A DNA stretch of 64,000 bases from Deinococcus koreensis (GTDB lineage Bacteria; Deinococcota; Deinococci; Deinococcales; Deinococcaceae): positions 1 to 64,000 of the forward strand of contig NZ_PPPD01000002.1 of assembly GCF_002901445.1 (NCBI RefSeq), read 5' to 3'. Numbering within the stretch: position 1 is the first letter of the stretch; each line of letters begins with the position of its first letter. This document shows, piece by piece, positions 49,866-57,962 of this stretch. A program made the position numbers and the translations under genes. Under the pieces are notes generated by a model that saw only the letters and a program-made list of their open reading frames with translations, was not told the origin of the DNA and searched no databases.

Positions 49866-50553
49866 GCTGATCCTGGTGCGCCACGGTCAGGCGACCCCCT
49901 TCCAGGCCGACACGGATCAGCTCTCCCCACTGGGCGAGGCGCAGGCCCGCGCGGTGGGGGAGGCCCTGGCCGCCCAGGGGGTTCGCCCGACCCACGTCCT
50001 GCACGGGTCTCTGGTGCGTCAGCGGCGCACGGCGGAACTGGCCGCCGCCCCCGACTGGCCCGCGCCGACCCTCGACCCCCGCCTGTCGGAATACGACGGC
50101 GACGGGCTGGTGCGGACGCTCGCGCCGCTACTGGCGGAGCGTGACCCGGCCCTCGCCGCGCTGAGCGAAGCCTTCGCCGCCCAGCGCGGCGGCCCGGAGC
50201 GCAACCGGGCCTTCCAGAAGTACCTCGAAGCGCTGGCGGCCGCGTGGCAGGCCGGCACCCTGACCCACCCGGAGGTCGAGGGCTGGGCCGACTTCCAGGG
50301 ACGGGTGCGCTCGGCCCTGGCCGATCTCCTGCGCCTGCCCTCCGGTTCCACCGTGCTGGCCTTCACGAGTGGCGGCGTGATCGGCCTCATGGTCGCCCTG
50401 GCCCTGGACGCCCCCGGCGCCTCGGCCCTGGCGCTGAACTGGCGTGTGAAGAACGGCAGCGTCACGCGGCTGACCTTCGGCGGCGGGCGGCTCAGCCTGG
50501 ACTCCTTCAACGAGATCCATCACCTGAGCCCTGAGCTGCGCTCCTGGCGCTGA
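49858..50553 (+). CDS. Histidine phosphatase (phosphoglycerate mutase-like)
   Basis: A 231-residue histidine phosphatase. The phospho-His motif ILVRHGQATPF is near residues 6-16, and LSPLGEAQARAVGEAL, SLVRQRRTAEL and the later SGGVIGLMVALAL are family features. Glu/Asp sites look intact. The TTG at 49858 is chosen because it overlaps the kinase stop; it is unusual, and an earlier in-frame ATG at 49789 lies deep in the kinase gene. Its neighbour makes phosphorylated acyl-CoAs in my reading, so a repair or recycling phosphatase role is possible; the family also acts on sugars and other small molecules. Confidence 0.82.
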   Translation: MSELILVRHGQATPFQADTDQLSPLGEAQARAVGEALAAQGVRPTHVLHGSLVRQRRTAELAAAPDWPAPTLDPRLSEYDGDGLVRTLAPLLAERDPALAALSEAFAAQRGGPERNRAFQKYLEALAAAWQAGTLTHPEVEGWADFQGRVRSALADLLRLPSGSTVLAFTSGGVIGLMVALALDAPGASALALNWRVKNGSVTRLTFGGGRLSLDSFNEIHHLSPELRSWR

Positions 50554-50557
50554 GAGG

Positions 50558-51562
50558 TCATGGGGCGGCCGGAGTCAGAATCGTCTCGATCCTCGCCAGC
50601 TCGTCCTCGCCCAGCGGCCCGGCGTTCAGGGCGCCCAGGGCGTCCGTGATCTGGGCCGGGCGGCTGGCGCCGATCAGGGCCGAGGTGACCTCCGGATGGC
50701 GCAGCACCCACGCCAGCGCGAGCTGGGCCAGGGTCTGCCCGCGTTCCTGCGCCAGCGCGTTCAGGGCGGCGATCTGGGCGAGCCGCTGCGGGGTCACCTG
50801 ATCGGCCTTCAGGAATCCGGTGGCGCTGGCCGCGCGGGAGTCCTCCGGAATGCCGCGCAGGTACCTGTCGGTCAGCAGGCCCTGCGCGAGCGGGCTGAAG
50901 ACGATGGCGCCCACCCCCTCGTCGCGCAGCGCCGGCAGCAGCCCGCCCGGTTCCAGCCAGCGGTCGAACATCGAGTACCTGGGCTGGTGCAGGACGAAGG
51001 GCGTGCCCTGACTCCGCAGCAGGGCGGCCGCGCGGCGGGTCAGGTCGGCCGGGTAGTTGCTCACGGCGGCGTACAGCGCCCGCCCACTCCGGACGATCTG
51101 CCCCAGCGCCGCCATCGTCTCTTCCAGCGGCGTCTCCGGATCGGGGCGGTGGTGGTAGAAGACGTCTACATAGTCCAGGCCCAGGCGCTTCAGGCTGGCG
51201 TCCAGCGAGGCGATCAGGTATTTGCGGCTGCCCCAGTCGCCGTAGGGGCCGGGCCACATGGTGTAGCCGGCCTTGGTCGAGACCACCAGCTCGTCCCGGA
51301 AGGGGGCCAGATCCTCCCGCAGCAGCCGCCCGAAGGTCTCCTCGGCGCTGCCGGGGGGCGGCCCGTAGTTGTTGGCGAGGTCAAAGTGGGTGACGCCGCC
51401 GTCGAAGGCCGTGCGCACCATGGCCCGCGCGTGCTCGTGCCGATCCACCCCGCCGAAGTTGTGCCACAGCCCCAGCGAGATGGCCGGCAGCTTCAGGCCG
51501 CTGCGGCCCGCGCGGCGGTAGGGGAGGGTGTCGTAGCGCTCGGGCGGGGGAGAATAGACCAT
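50558..51562 (-). CDS. Aldo/keto reductase (YghZ-like)
   Basis: A 334-residue aldo/keto reductase. ISLGLWHNFGG starts the barrel; catalytic Asp and Tyr lie in THFDLANNYGPPPGSAEE; Lys is in VVSTKAGYTMWPGPYG; His is in VFYHHRPD. The long loop at that Lys and the GSRKYLIASLDASLKRL segment fit the YghZ/AKR14 group, which reduces methylglyoxal and other aldehydes with NADPH. The ATG at 51562 with GAGG upstream was preferred; an open frame to 51937 has no further family sequence. It converges on the histidine phosphatase gene with a four-base gap. Confidence 0.88.
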   Translation of the reverse strand: MVYSPPPERYDTLPYRRAGRSGLKLPAISLGLWHNFGGVDRHEHARAMVRTAFDGGVTHFDLANNYGPPPGSAEETFGRLLREDLAPFRDELVVSTKAGYTMWPGPYGDWGSRKYLIASLDASLKRLGLDYVDVFYHHRPDPETPLEETMAALGQIVRSGRALYAAVSNYPADLTRRAAALLRSQGTPFVLHQPRYSMFDRWLEPGGLLPALRDEGVGAIVFSPLAQGLLTDRYLRGIPEDSRAASATGFLKADQVTPQRLAQIAALNALAQERGQTLAQLALAWVLRHPEVTSALIGASRPAQITDALGALNAGPLGEDELARIETILTPAAP

Positions 51563-52059
51563 GGAGACCTCGGGGGCAGGGAAGGGGGTTCGGGCGGCGC
51601 GGTCGTCCAACGGGTCGGTGTATGGGCCTCTGGAGGGAGATGAACGAGTGGCCCACCACGCAGTGAGTCCACATTGAGGTGGCAGGATCAACCATACCGC
51701 GCCCCAATCCGGCGGTCGGCGGCCGAAGCTGTCCGACCCGCCGGGCAGGGGTTCCAGACGTCCGCCCGGCGCCGAGGCCCGGCGCTCTCGCCCGTCACCG
51801 GGGGACGTCTCGACTGAAGGGTGCCGGAGCCTGGGATACTTGGTGACGGTCACGGCCGGCGGGGCTCCTGTGTCCATGTCGCTCCACGCGAATTCGGGGC
51901 ACATCTGGACAACCTCTGGCCCCCTCTCTGGCGGCACAGCACCGTACAGGGCGGTGGCCGCCCGGGCTTCGTCCCGGCTCAGCCAGAGTCGACTCCCACC
52001 TTGTCCCCATGCCCACGCCGATCCCCCAGCCCGGCGGGCCCGCTTCCGGAGGTTCCATC
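51563..52059. other. Intergenic region before the Liv transporter
   Basis: About 500 bp between the divergent aldo/keto reductase and the Liv binding-protein gene. I found no gene; the short open frames have neither start signals nor recognisable sequence. GTGAC-G-GTCAC (51843-51853) is a perfect short dyad and the only operator-like element I see. No clear -35/-10 pair for either gene. Confidence 0.5.
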
Positions 52060-53223
52060 ATGCCCACGCGCCCCCTGTTCCTGTCTGCCCTCACCCTCAG
52101 TCTCCTGTCGCCCCCTGCAGGCGCCCAGGCCAGCGCCGTCAAGATCGGGGTGATCATGCCCTTCTCCGGCGTCTACGCCTCCATCGGTGAGGAGGGCTGG
52201 CGCGGGCTGACGCTGTACCTGGACTCCATCGGCAACAAGGTCGCGGGCCGGGCCCTGACGCTCGTCCGTGAGGACGAGGAGGCCGACCCGGCGGTGGCGC
52301 TGCGCAAGGCCAGCAAACTGATCAGCGCCGACCGGGTCGACCTGCTGGCCGGCGTGGTGCTCACGCCCAGCGCCTACGCCCTGGCGCCGGTGGTGGAAAA
52401 GGCCCAGGTGCCGCTGGTGGTCTTCAACGCGCTGGGCAACGGCCTGACCCGCGAGCGCGGCAACCCCTACGTGTTCCGGGCCTCAGGCACCGGCTGGCAG
52501 TTCAGCCACCCCTTCGGCCGGTACGTGGCCGGCAAGGTCAGCAAGAACACCTTCCTGCTGGGAGCGGACTACTCCTTCGGCCGGGACTCGGTGGCCGACT
52601 TCAAGGCCTCGTACACCGCGGCCGGGGGCAAGGTGGCGGGTGAGGTCTACACCCCGCTGGGCAGCGCCGATTTCAGCCCGTACCTGGCGCGCATCGCCGC
52701 CGCGAAGCCGGACGCGCTGTACGCCTTCCTGAGCGGCAGCGACGCCGTGCTGTTCATGAAGCAGTTCGTGCAGTTCGGCCTGAACAAGACCGTCAAGCTC
52801 GCCGTCTCGGGCGAGATGGTCGACGAGAAGCTGCTGGACTCGGTGGACCGGGGCGTCGCCGGGGCGCTCAGCGTGGGGCCCTGGGTGCAGGATCTGGACA
52901 ACGCCCAGAACCGGCTGTTCGTGGGCGCCTACCGCAAGAAGTATGGGGACGCGCCCGGCGTTTTCGCCCTGCGCGGCTGGGACACCGCCCACGTGATCGT
53001 GGGGGCGCTGAAGAAGACCGGCGGCAACGTGAGCGACAAGGCCGCCCTGCTGGCCGCCCTGCGGGGCGTGACCTTCCCGTCGCCGCACGGCAACTTCCGC
53101 TTCGACCCGGCGACGCAGAACGTGGTGCACAACATCTACGTGCGCCAGGTGGTCGTGGGCGCCGGTGGGCTGACCAACAAGACCGTGACGTTCCTGGGCT
53201 CCTACGCCGATCCGGGCAAGTGA
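52060..53223 (+). CDS. Liv-type ABC transporter substrate-binding protein
   Basis: A 387-residue periplasmic binding protein with a signal peptide ending PAGAQA. VKIGVIMPFSGVYASIGEEGW starts the mature protein; NTFLLGADYSFGRDSV and PDALYAFLSGSDAVLFM are family segments. The ATG at 52060 has GGAGG eight bases upstream; a longer frame from 52009 lacks a signal. It is the first gene of a complete Liv-type import cassette (binding protein, two permeases, fused ATPases), with only 84 bases to livH. The ligand may be an amino acid or an aromatic or short-chain acid; the sequence does not decide. Confidence 0.9.
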   Translation: MPTRPLFLSALTLSLLSPPAGAQASAVKIGVIMPFSGVYASIGEEGWRGLTLYLDSIGNKVAGRALTLVREDEEADPAVALRKASKLISADRVDLLAGVVLTPSAYALAPVVEKAQVPLVVFNALGNGLTRERGNPYVFRASGTGWQFSHPFGRYVAGKVSKNTFLLGADYSFGRDSVADFKASYTAAGGKVAGEVYTPLGSADFSPYLARIAAAKPDALYAFLSGSDAVLFMKQFVQFGLNKTVKLAVSGEMVDEKLLDSVDRGVAGALSVGPWVQDLDNAQNRLFVGAYRKKYGDAPGVFALRGWDTAHVIVGALKKTGGNVSDKAALLAALRGVTFPSPHGNFRFDPATQNVVHNIYVRQVVVGAGGLTNKTVTFLGSYADPGK

Positions 53224-53307
53224 GCCGGTCGTCCGGTCTTCGCCGGAGAGGGCCACGGCCTTCGTCGCCCGGCGCCCCTGCCCGCTCCCGCCCCGCCCAC
53301 CGCTGAC

Positions 53308-54174
53308 ATGCAACTCGCTCTCTTCGCGCTGCTGAACAGCCTGGCCTTCGGAATGCTGCTGTTCCTGCTCTCGGCCGGCTTCTCGCTGATCTTCGGGGTG
53401 GCCCGGGTCGCCAACCTCGCGCACGGGGCCTTCTACGTGCTGGGCGCCTACCTCGGCTTCTCCGTGACGCAGGCGGCGGGGCCCTTCTGGCTGGGGGTGC
53501 TGGTCGCCACCCTGGCCGGGGCGGCGCTGGGCGTGCTGGCCGAGCGGCTGCTGCTCTCGCGGCTGCGCGGCCAGGAACTGCCCCAGGTGCTGGCGACCCT
53601 GGGGCTGAGCTTCGTGCTCGCCGACCTGATCCGGGCGGTCTGGGGCGCCGACATCCGCTCGGTGTCGCCGCCCGCTCCCTTCGACGGGCCGCTCACGCTG
53701 GGCGGCCTGCTCTTCCCCAGCTACCCCTTCGTGGTGACCGGCCTGGGGGTGTCGGTGTTCCTGGTCATGCGCCTGGTGCTGCGCCGCACGCTGGCGGGCG
53801 CGCAGATCCGCGCGGTCACGGCCGACCCCGTCATGGCCGGCACGCTGGGCCTGTCGGTGCCAAAGATTTCCGCCCTGACCTTCGCGGCCGGCATCGGGCT
53901 GGCGGCCTTCGGGGGGGCGGTCGGCAGCCCGCAGCTGGCCCTGAGCCCCACCCTGGACGCCCGCATGACCCTCTTCGCGCTGATCGTGGTGGTGATCGGC
54001 GGGCTGGGCAGCCTCGAGGGCGCCTTCATCGCGGCGCTGCTGGTCGGGCTGGTGAGCGGTTTCGGCGCGGTGTACGCCCCGGCGCTGGCCGAGGTCATTC
54101 CCTTCGCGCTGATGATCCTGGTGATCGCCCTGCGCCCCCAGGGCCTGCTGGGCCGCCGCGTGGGGAGCGCGTGA
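53308..54174 (+). CDS. livH: Branched-chain amino acid-type ABC permease LivH
   Basis: A 288-residue permease with about eight membrane segments. The N-terminus SLAFGMLLFLLSAGFSLIFGVARVANLAHGAFYVLGAY is the classic LivH start, where the NLAHG motif lies close to the coupling helix. SPTLDARMTLFALIVVVIGGLGSLEGAFIAALLVG near the end is the other family block. It should pair with LivM in the inner membrane. The ATG is 84 bases after the binding protein; its stop overlaps the livM GTG start. Confidence 0.92.
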   Translation: MQLALFALLNSLAFGMLLFLLSAGFSLIFGVARVANLAHGAFYVLGAYLGFSVTQAAGPFWLGVLVATLAGAALGVLAERLLLSRLRGQELPQVLATLGLSFVLADLIRAVWGADIRSVSPPAPFDGPLTLGGLLFPSYPFVVTGLGVSVFLVMRLVLRRTLAGAQIRAVTADPVMAGTLGLSVPKISALTFAAGIGLAAFGGAVGSPQLALSPTLDARMTLFALIVVVIGGLGSLEGAFIAALLVGLVSGFGAVYAPALAEVIPFALMILVIALRPQGLLGRRVGSA

Positions 54175-55064
54175 AGACGGCGCGCCCACTGCTGATCGGG
54201 GGGGTGGCCCTGGCCCTGCTGCTGCCCGCGCTGCTGGGCGGCTACCCGCTGTACCTGGCGACCGAGGCGCTGTGCTGGGCCATCGCCGCCGCCGCGCTGG
54301 ATCTGCTGGTCGGCTACCTGGGCCTGACCCCGCTGGGCCACATCGCGATGTGGGGACTCGGTGCCTACGCCGCGGCGCTGATGATGCGGGCAGGGCTACC
54401 ACTGCCGGCCGCGCTGCCCCTGAGCGCCCTGGTCGCCACGCTCTACTCGGCCCTCACGGCGCCGCTGGCGCTGCGGGCGGGCGGCATCTTCTTCACCCTG
54501 GTCACGCTGGCCTTCGCCCAGATGCTGCAGGTGCTGGCCGACCGCTGGACGGCCGTGACCGGCGGCACCGACGGCCTGAATGTCCAGAGCGGCCTGAGCG
54601 AGCCGGGCCTGTACCTGCTCACGCTGGGCGCCGCCGCGCTGAGCCTGCTCGTCCTGACCCAGCTGGTGCGCTCGCCCTTCGGCCGCGTGCTGGAGGCCAT
54701 CCGGCAGAACGAGCCGCGCGCCCGCGCGCTGGGTTACCCGGTCTTCGCGTACCGCTACGGCGCGGTGCTGATCGCCTCGGCGTTCATCGGGCTGGCGGGC
54801 GCGCTGGGCGCCGCCCACCGCGGCATCGTGACCCCCGGCGACCTGGCGTGGCTGCAGAGCGCCGTGCTGCTGATCATGGTGCTGCTGGGCGGCGCCCGGA
54901 CGCTCTGGGGGCCGGTGCTGGGCGCCGCGCTGTATATCGGCCTGCAGGCGGCCGTCAGTTCGCGCACCGACCTGTGGGCCGGGCTGGTGGGCCTGCTGCT
55001 GCTGGCGCTGGTGCTGGGCGGGCGCGGCGGCCTGTGGGCGCTGACCCGGCGGGGGCGGGCGTGA
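54171..55064 (+). CDS. livM: Branched-chain amino acid-type ABC permease LivM
   Basis: A 297-residue permease with about eight to nine membrane segments. GYLGLTPLGHIAMWGLGAYAAALMM is the family block around residues 47-72; GGIFFTLVTLAFAQML and TGGTDGLNVQ follow. QNEPRARALGYPVFAYRYGAVLIASAFIGLAGAL is typical of LivM. The start is GTG, overlapping the livH stop; the stop overlaps the GTG start of the ATPase gene. Translation of the three genes is thus coupled. Confidence 0.92.
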   Translation: MKTARPLLIGGVALALLLPALLGGYPLYLATEALCWAIAAAALDLLVGYLGLTPLGHIAMWGLGAYAAALMMRAGLPLPAALPLSALVATLYSALTAPLALRAGGIFFTLVTLAFAQMLQVLADRWTAVTGGTDGLNVQSGLSEPGLYLLTLGAAALSLLVLTQLVRSPFGRVLEAIRQNEPRARALGYPVFAYRYGAVLIASAFIGLAGALGAAHRGIVTPGDLAWLQSAVLLIMVLLGGARTLWGPVLGAALYIGLQAAVSSRTDLWAGLVGLLLLALVLGGRGGLWALTRRGRA

Positions 55065-56545
55065 ACGCCGGGCCGGGGCTCGCCCTGCGGGTGGAAGGGG
55101 TCAGCCGGAGTTTCGGCGGGGTGCGGGCGCTGCGGGAGGTGAGCCTGGACGTGCCGGCCGGCGCGCGTCACGCGGTCATCGGGCCCAACGGGGCGGGCAA
55201 GAGCACCCTCTTCCGGGTGGTCAGCGGCGAGGCGCCGCCCAGCGCGGGCGCAGTGAGCCTGGACGGGCGCACGATCACCGGCCTCTCGCCGGGCCGGCTG
55301 GCGGCGCTGGGGCTGGCCCGCTCCTTCCAGACCAGCAGCCTGTTCCCGCAGGAAAGCGTGCTGGACAACGTGGTGCTCGCCGCGCTGGCGGGGCTGCCGG
55401 GACGGCGGCAGCTCTGGCGGCCTCTGTCGGGCCAGACGGAGGCGATCCGGCGGGCCCAGGAGGCGCTGGCGGGCATGGGCCTCGCCGGGCGGGCCTTTGA
55501 AAGCGCCGCCACCCTCTCGCACGGCGAGATGCGCCAGCTGGAACTGGCGATGGTGCTGGCGCAGCGCCCCCGCCTGCTGCTGCTGGACGAGCCGCTGGCG
55601 GGCCTCTCGGCGCCCGAGCGGGAGCGGGTGGCGAACCTGATCCTGAACCTGCCGCGCGACCTGACCCTGGTGCTGATCGAGCACGACCTAGCCTTCTGCC
55701 TGCGCTTCGCCGACCGGATCACGGTGCTCAGCGGCGGCGAGGAGGTCGCCACCGGCACCCCGGACGAGATCCGCGCCAGCGCAGCGGTGCAGGCCGTGTA
55801 TGTGGGCGCCGCCCTGGAACGCCCGGGTCGCCCGTCCGCGCCCGCCCGCCCGGCGCCCCTCCTGCGGGTGGGGGGGCTGGGCGCCGCCTACGGCCGCGCC
55901 ACCGCGCTGCAGGGCGTGTCGCTGGAGGTCGGCCCCGGCGAGGTGCTGGCGGTGCTGGGCCGCAACGGCATGGGCAAGACGACCCTGCTCACCACCCTGA
56001 TGGGCTGGCGCCCTGCTGTCCACGGCACGGTCACGCTGGCCGGCCAGGACGTCACGGCGCTGGGGCCCGCGGAGCGCAGCCGCGCCGGGATGGCGCTGGT
56101 GCCGCAGGGGCGCCGGATGCTGGCCGGGCTGAGCGTGGACGAGGAGCTGCGTCTCGCGGCCCGGCCCGGCCGCTGGACGCTGCCACACGTCTACGAGACC
56201 TTTCCCCGCCTGCACGAGCGCCGGTTCAGCCTGAGCACTACCCTCTCGGGCGGGGAGCAGCAGATGGTGGCGATCGGCCGGGCGCTGTTGCAGAACCCGG
56301 CAGTGCTACTGCTCGACGAACCCACCGAGGGCCTCAGCCCACAGCTGGTCGGCGTGGTGCAAGGCGTGCTGCTGCAGCTGCGAGGCGCCGGCGAGACCGT
56401 CCTGCTGGCCGAGCAGAACCTCGATCTGGCGCTGGCGGTGGCCGACCGGGTCTGCGTGCTCGACCACGGCGCGCTGGCCTGGGCAGGCGACGCCGCCCAC
56501 CTGGCCGGGAACCGCGCGCTGGTGCTGGAGTTGCTGGGGGTGTAG
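55061..56545 (+). CDS. Fused LivG-LivF ATP-binding protein
   Basis: A 494-residue protein with two ABC nucleotide-binding domains that are separate LivG and LivF subunits in most bacteria. Domain 1 (residues 5-250): Walker A GPNGAGKST at 41-49, signature LSHGEMRQLELAM at 152-164, Walker B LLLLDEPLAGLS at 172-183. Domain 2 (268-494): Walker A GRNGMGKTT at 300-308, signature LSGGEQQMVAIGRALL, Walker B LLLDEPTEGLSPQ. A proline/alanine-rich linker (about 252-267) joins them. Both sites look active. There is no stop or frameshift between domains, so this is a true fusion. The GTG start overlaps livM. Confidence 0.92.
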   Translation: MNAGPGLALRVEGVSRSFGGVRALREVSLDVPAGARHAVIGPNGAGKSTLFRVVSGEAPPSAGAVSLDGRTITGLSPGRLAALGLARSFQTSSLFPQESVLDNVVLAALAGLPGRRQLWRPLSGQTEAIRRAQEALAGMGLAGRAFESAATLSHGEMRQLELAMVLAQRPRLLLLDEPLAGLSAPERERVANLILNLPRDLTLVLIEHDLAFCLRFADRITVLSGGEEVATGTPDEIRASAAVQAVYVGAALERPGRPSAPARPAPLLRVGGLGAAYGRATALQGVSLEVGPGEVLAVLGRNGMGKTTLLTTLMGWRPAVHGTVTLAGQDVTALGPAERSRAGMALVPQGRRMLAGLSVDEELRLAARPGRWTLPHVYETFPRLHERRFSLSTTLSGGEQQMVAIGRALLQNPAVLLLDEPTEGLSPQLVGVVQGVLLQLRGAGETVLLAEQNLDLALAVADRVCVLDHGALAWAGDAAHLAGNRALVLELLGV

Positions 56546-56599
56546 GGGACGGGCCGCCAGGGCCTGCCCAGAACTTTCCTGAACCATCCAAGGGGGTCG

Positions 56600-56908
56600 G
56601 CCGCTTCCATTGTCCCCCGGACACGACCTGGGCCGCGCCGCTCACCTTGAGGGCGGTCTGGTCATCGATAGCGTACCCCCTTCCTTCACGCCAGCGGCCC
56701 ACCGTTCGGCGTGGGCCCGCGTGTTCCCCGGCAACAGCGCGTGATCCAGGTGGGGGAAGATCGACCCCGCCCAGCGCGCATCGCCTCCGGTGAGCGGGAT
56801 CCAGCCGACGACCTCCTTGCCGATCCGTGGGGTCTTCACCACACTGCCGGCGCTCAGCCCCACCCAGACGGTCTCGCGCAGCGAGGGCAGGCGGCACCAG
56901 TCTATCCC
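56600..56908 (-). pseudogene. Peptidase S51 (dipeptidase E-like) remnant
   Basis: On the minus strand the sequence reads ETVWVGLSAGSVVKTPRIGK, then VVGWIPLTGGDARW, SIFPHLDHALLPGNTRAHAE and RWAAGV. That is the C-terminal half of a type 1 glutamine-amidotransferase-like peptidase E, including the nucleophile Ser (GLSAGS) and the FPHLDH His. After a five-G run near 56676-56680 the reading frame shifts, and GYAIDDQTALKV continues the same family in another frame, up to SGGQWK. A TGA lies in frame at 56909-56911, and the N-terminal half is missing. So the gene is truncated and frameshifted. Confidence 0.75.
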
Positions 56909-56952
56909 TCAGTGGTTCCTTTTCGGAAACCATGCCACCAAAATGAAACCTC

Positions 56953-56981
56953 TTCACAAAGTGAATCGCCGCTGGTAGCGT
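56953..56981 (+). promoter_or_regulatory. Promoter with dyad over the -35 box
   Basis: TTCACA (56953-56958), 17 bp, TAGCGT (56976-56981) forms a good promoter for the NmrA-quinone oxidoreductase pair. TTCAC-AAA-GTGAA (56953-56965) is a perfect dyad over the -35 box. An imperfect GGTTCC/GGAAACC dyad lies about 25 bp upstream. Repression by a dimeric regulator is likely; no such gene is adjacent. Confidence 0.6.
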
Positions 56982-57035
56982 GATTTTCCGGAGATTGACG
57001 CTCAGGTGGGCGGTCGTCCACCGCTGGAGGCACCC

Positions 57036-57962
57036 ATGAACGAACTGGTTTTGACCTATGGAGCAGGGGGAACGCAGGGCGCGCCGGTGGCGCACGGTCT
57101 GCTGGCGGCGGGCTACCGCGTGCGGGCGCTGGTGCGCGACGTGCAGAAGAACCGCGCCCTGCAGGAGGCGGGCGCCGAGGTGGTGGCCGGCGATCTGGCT
57201 GACCCCGAGAGCGTGCGCCGCGCCACCGAGGGCGTGGAGCGGGTCTTCCTGATGCTGCCCTTCACGGGCGGCGGCAATCCGCTCGACTACGCGCACAACG
57301 CCATCTCGGCGGCGCGTGAGGCCGGCGTGAAGCTGCTGGTGCTCAACACCAGCGGGCAGACGCCCCGGCAGAGCACCGGCCTGCCCATGCTGGACTACCG
57401 CATCCACCTCGAACAGGGGCTGCGGGAGAGCGGCGTGCCCAGCATCGTCCTGCGCCCCTACGCGTATATGGAAAACCTGCTGGGGCCGTGGGTCTTGCCC
57501 CGCCTGCAGCAGGAGGGCGTGCTGGCCTACCCGACCGAGGCAGAGCGGCCCATCTCGTGGATCGCCGCGCAGGATCTGGGCCGCTTCGCGGTGGCCGCCC
57601 TCGGGCGCCCGGAGCTGGCCGGTCAGGCCTTCGACCTGGGCGGGCCCCAGGCGTTGACCGGCCCGGAGATGGCGCAGGCCTTCACGCGCGCCCTGGGCCG
57701 CGACATCCGCTACCAGGCCATCTCGCCCGAGGAATTCGGGGCCATCATGGGCCGCATGATGGGCCCGGAAGCGGAGGCCGGCATCGTCGCCGCCTACCGC
57801 GCCTCGGCCGCCGCACCCCTGGACGCCATGGTGGTCGACATGGCCGGGGTGCTCGGGGCGCTGCCCGTGCCCCAGACCCCGCTGGAGGACTGGGTACGCC
57901 AGCACGCGGCGCTGTTCGGGGGCGCGCCGGCGCCGGCCAGCGCGGCCGGCGCGGCGGGATGA
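57036..57962 (+). CDS. NmrA-like NAD(P)-binding protein
   Basis: A 308-residue NmrA/HSCARG-like protein. The Rossmann loop is GAGGTQGAPV at about residues 9-18, followed by VRALVRDVQKN and EVVAGDLADPESVRRA. NTSGQTPRQSTGLPM and LRPYAYMENLLGPWVL are typical of the quinone-oxidoreductase-2/NmrA subgroup, which bind NADP and act as reductases or redox sensors. TGGAGG precedes the ATG. The stop overlaps the start of the next gene (ATGA). Together with that quinone oxidoreductase it forms a two-gene unit behind the promoter at 56953-56981; a role in electrophile or quinone response is inferred. Confidence 0.83.
   Translation: MNELVLTYGAGGTQGAPVAHGLLAAGYRVRALVRDVQKNRALQEAGAEVVAGDLADPESVRRATEGVERVFLMLPFTGGGNPLDYAHNAISAAREAGVKLLVLNTSGQTPRQSTGLPMLDYRIHLEQGLRESGVPSIVLRPYAYMENLLGPWVLPRLQQEGVLAYPTEAERPISWIAAQDLGRFAVAALGRPELAGQAFDLGGPQALTGPEMAQAFTRALGRDIRYQAISPEEFGAIMGRMMGPEAEAGIVAAYRASAAAPLDAMVVDMAGVLGALPVPQTPLEDWVRQHAALFGGAPAPASAAGAAG

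Noticed and set aside
51843..51853. GTGAC-G-GTCAC as a sixth parS site
   Set aside because: The centre is GTGACGGTCAC, not the CGTCACGTGACG core, and the flanking CTCG/CGAG arms are missing. It may be an operator.
57795..57962. Extended C-terminus of the NmrA-like protein as a separate domain
   Set aside because: It is an Ala/Pro/Gly-rich tail without a fold signature, a common end in high-GC genes.
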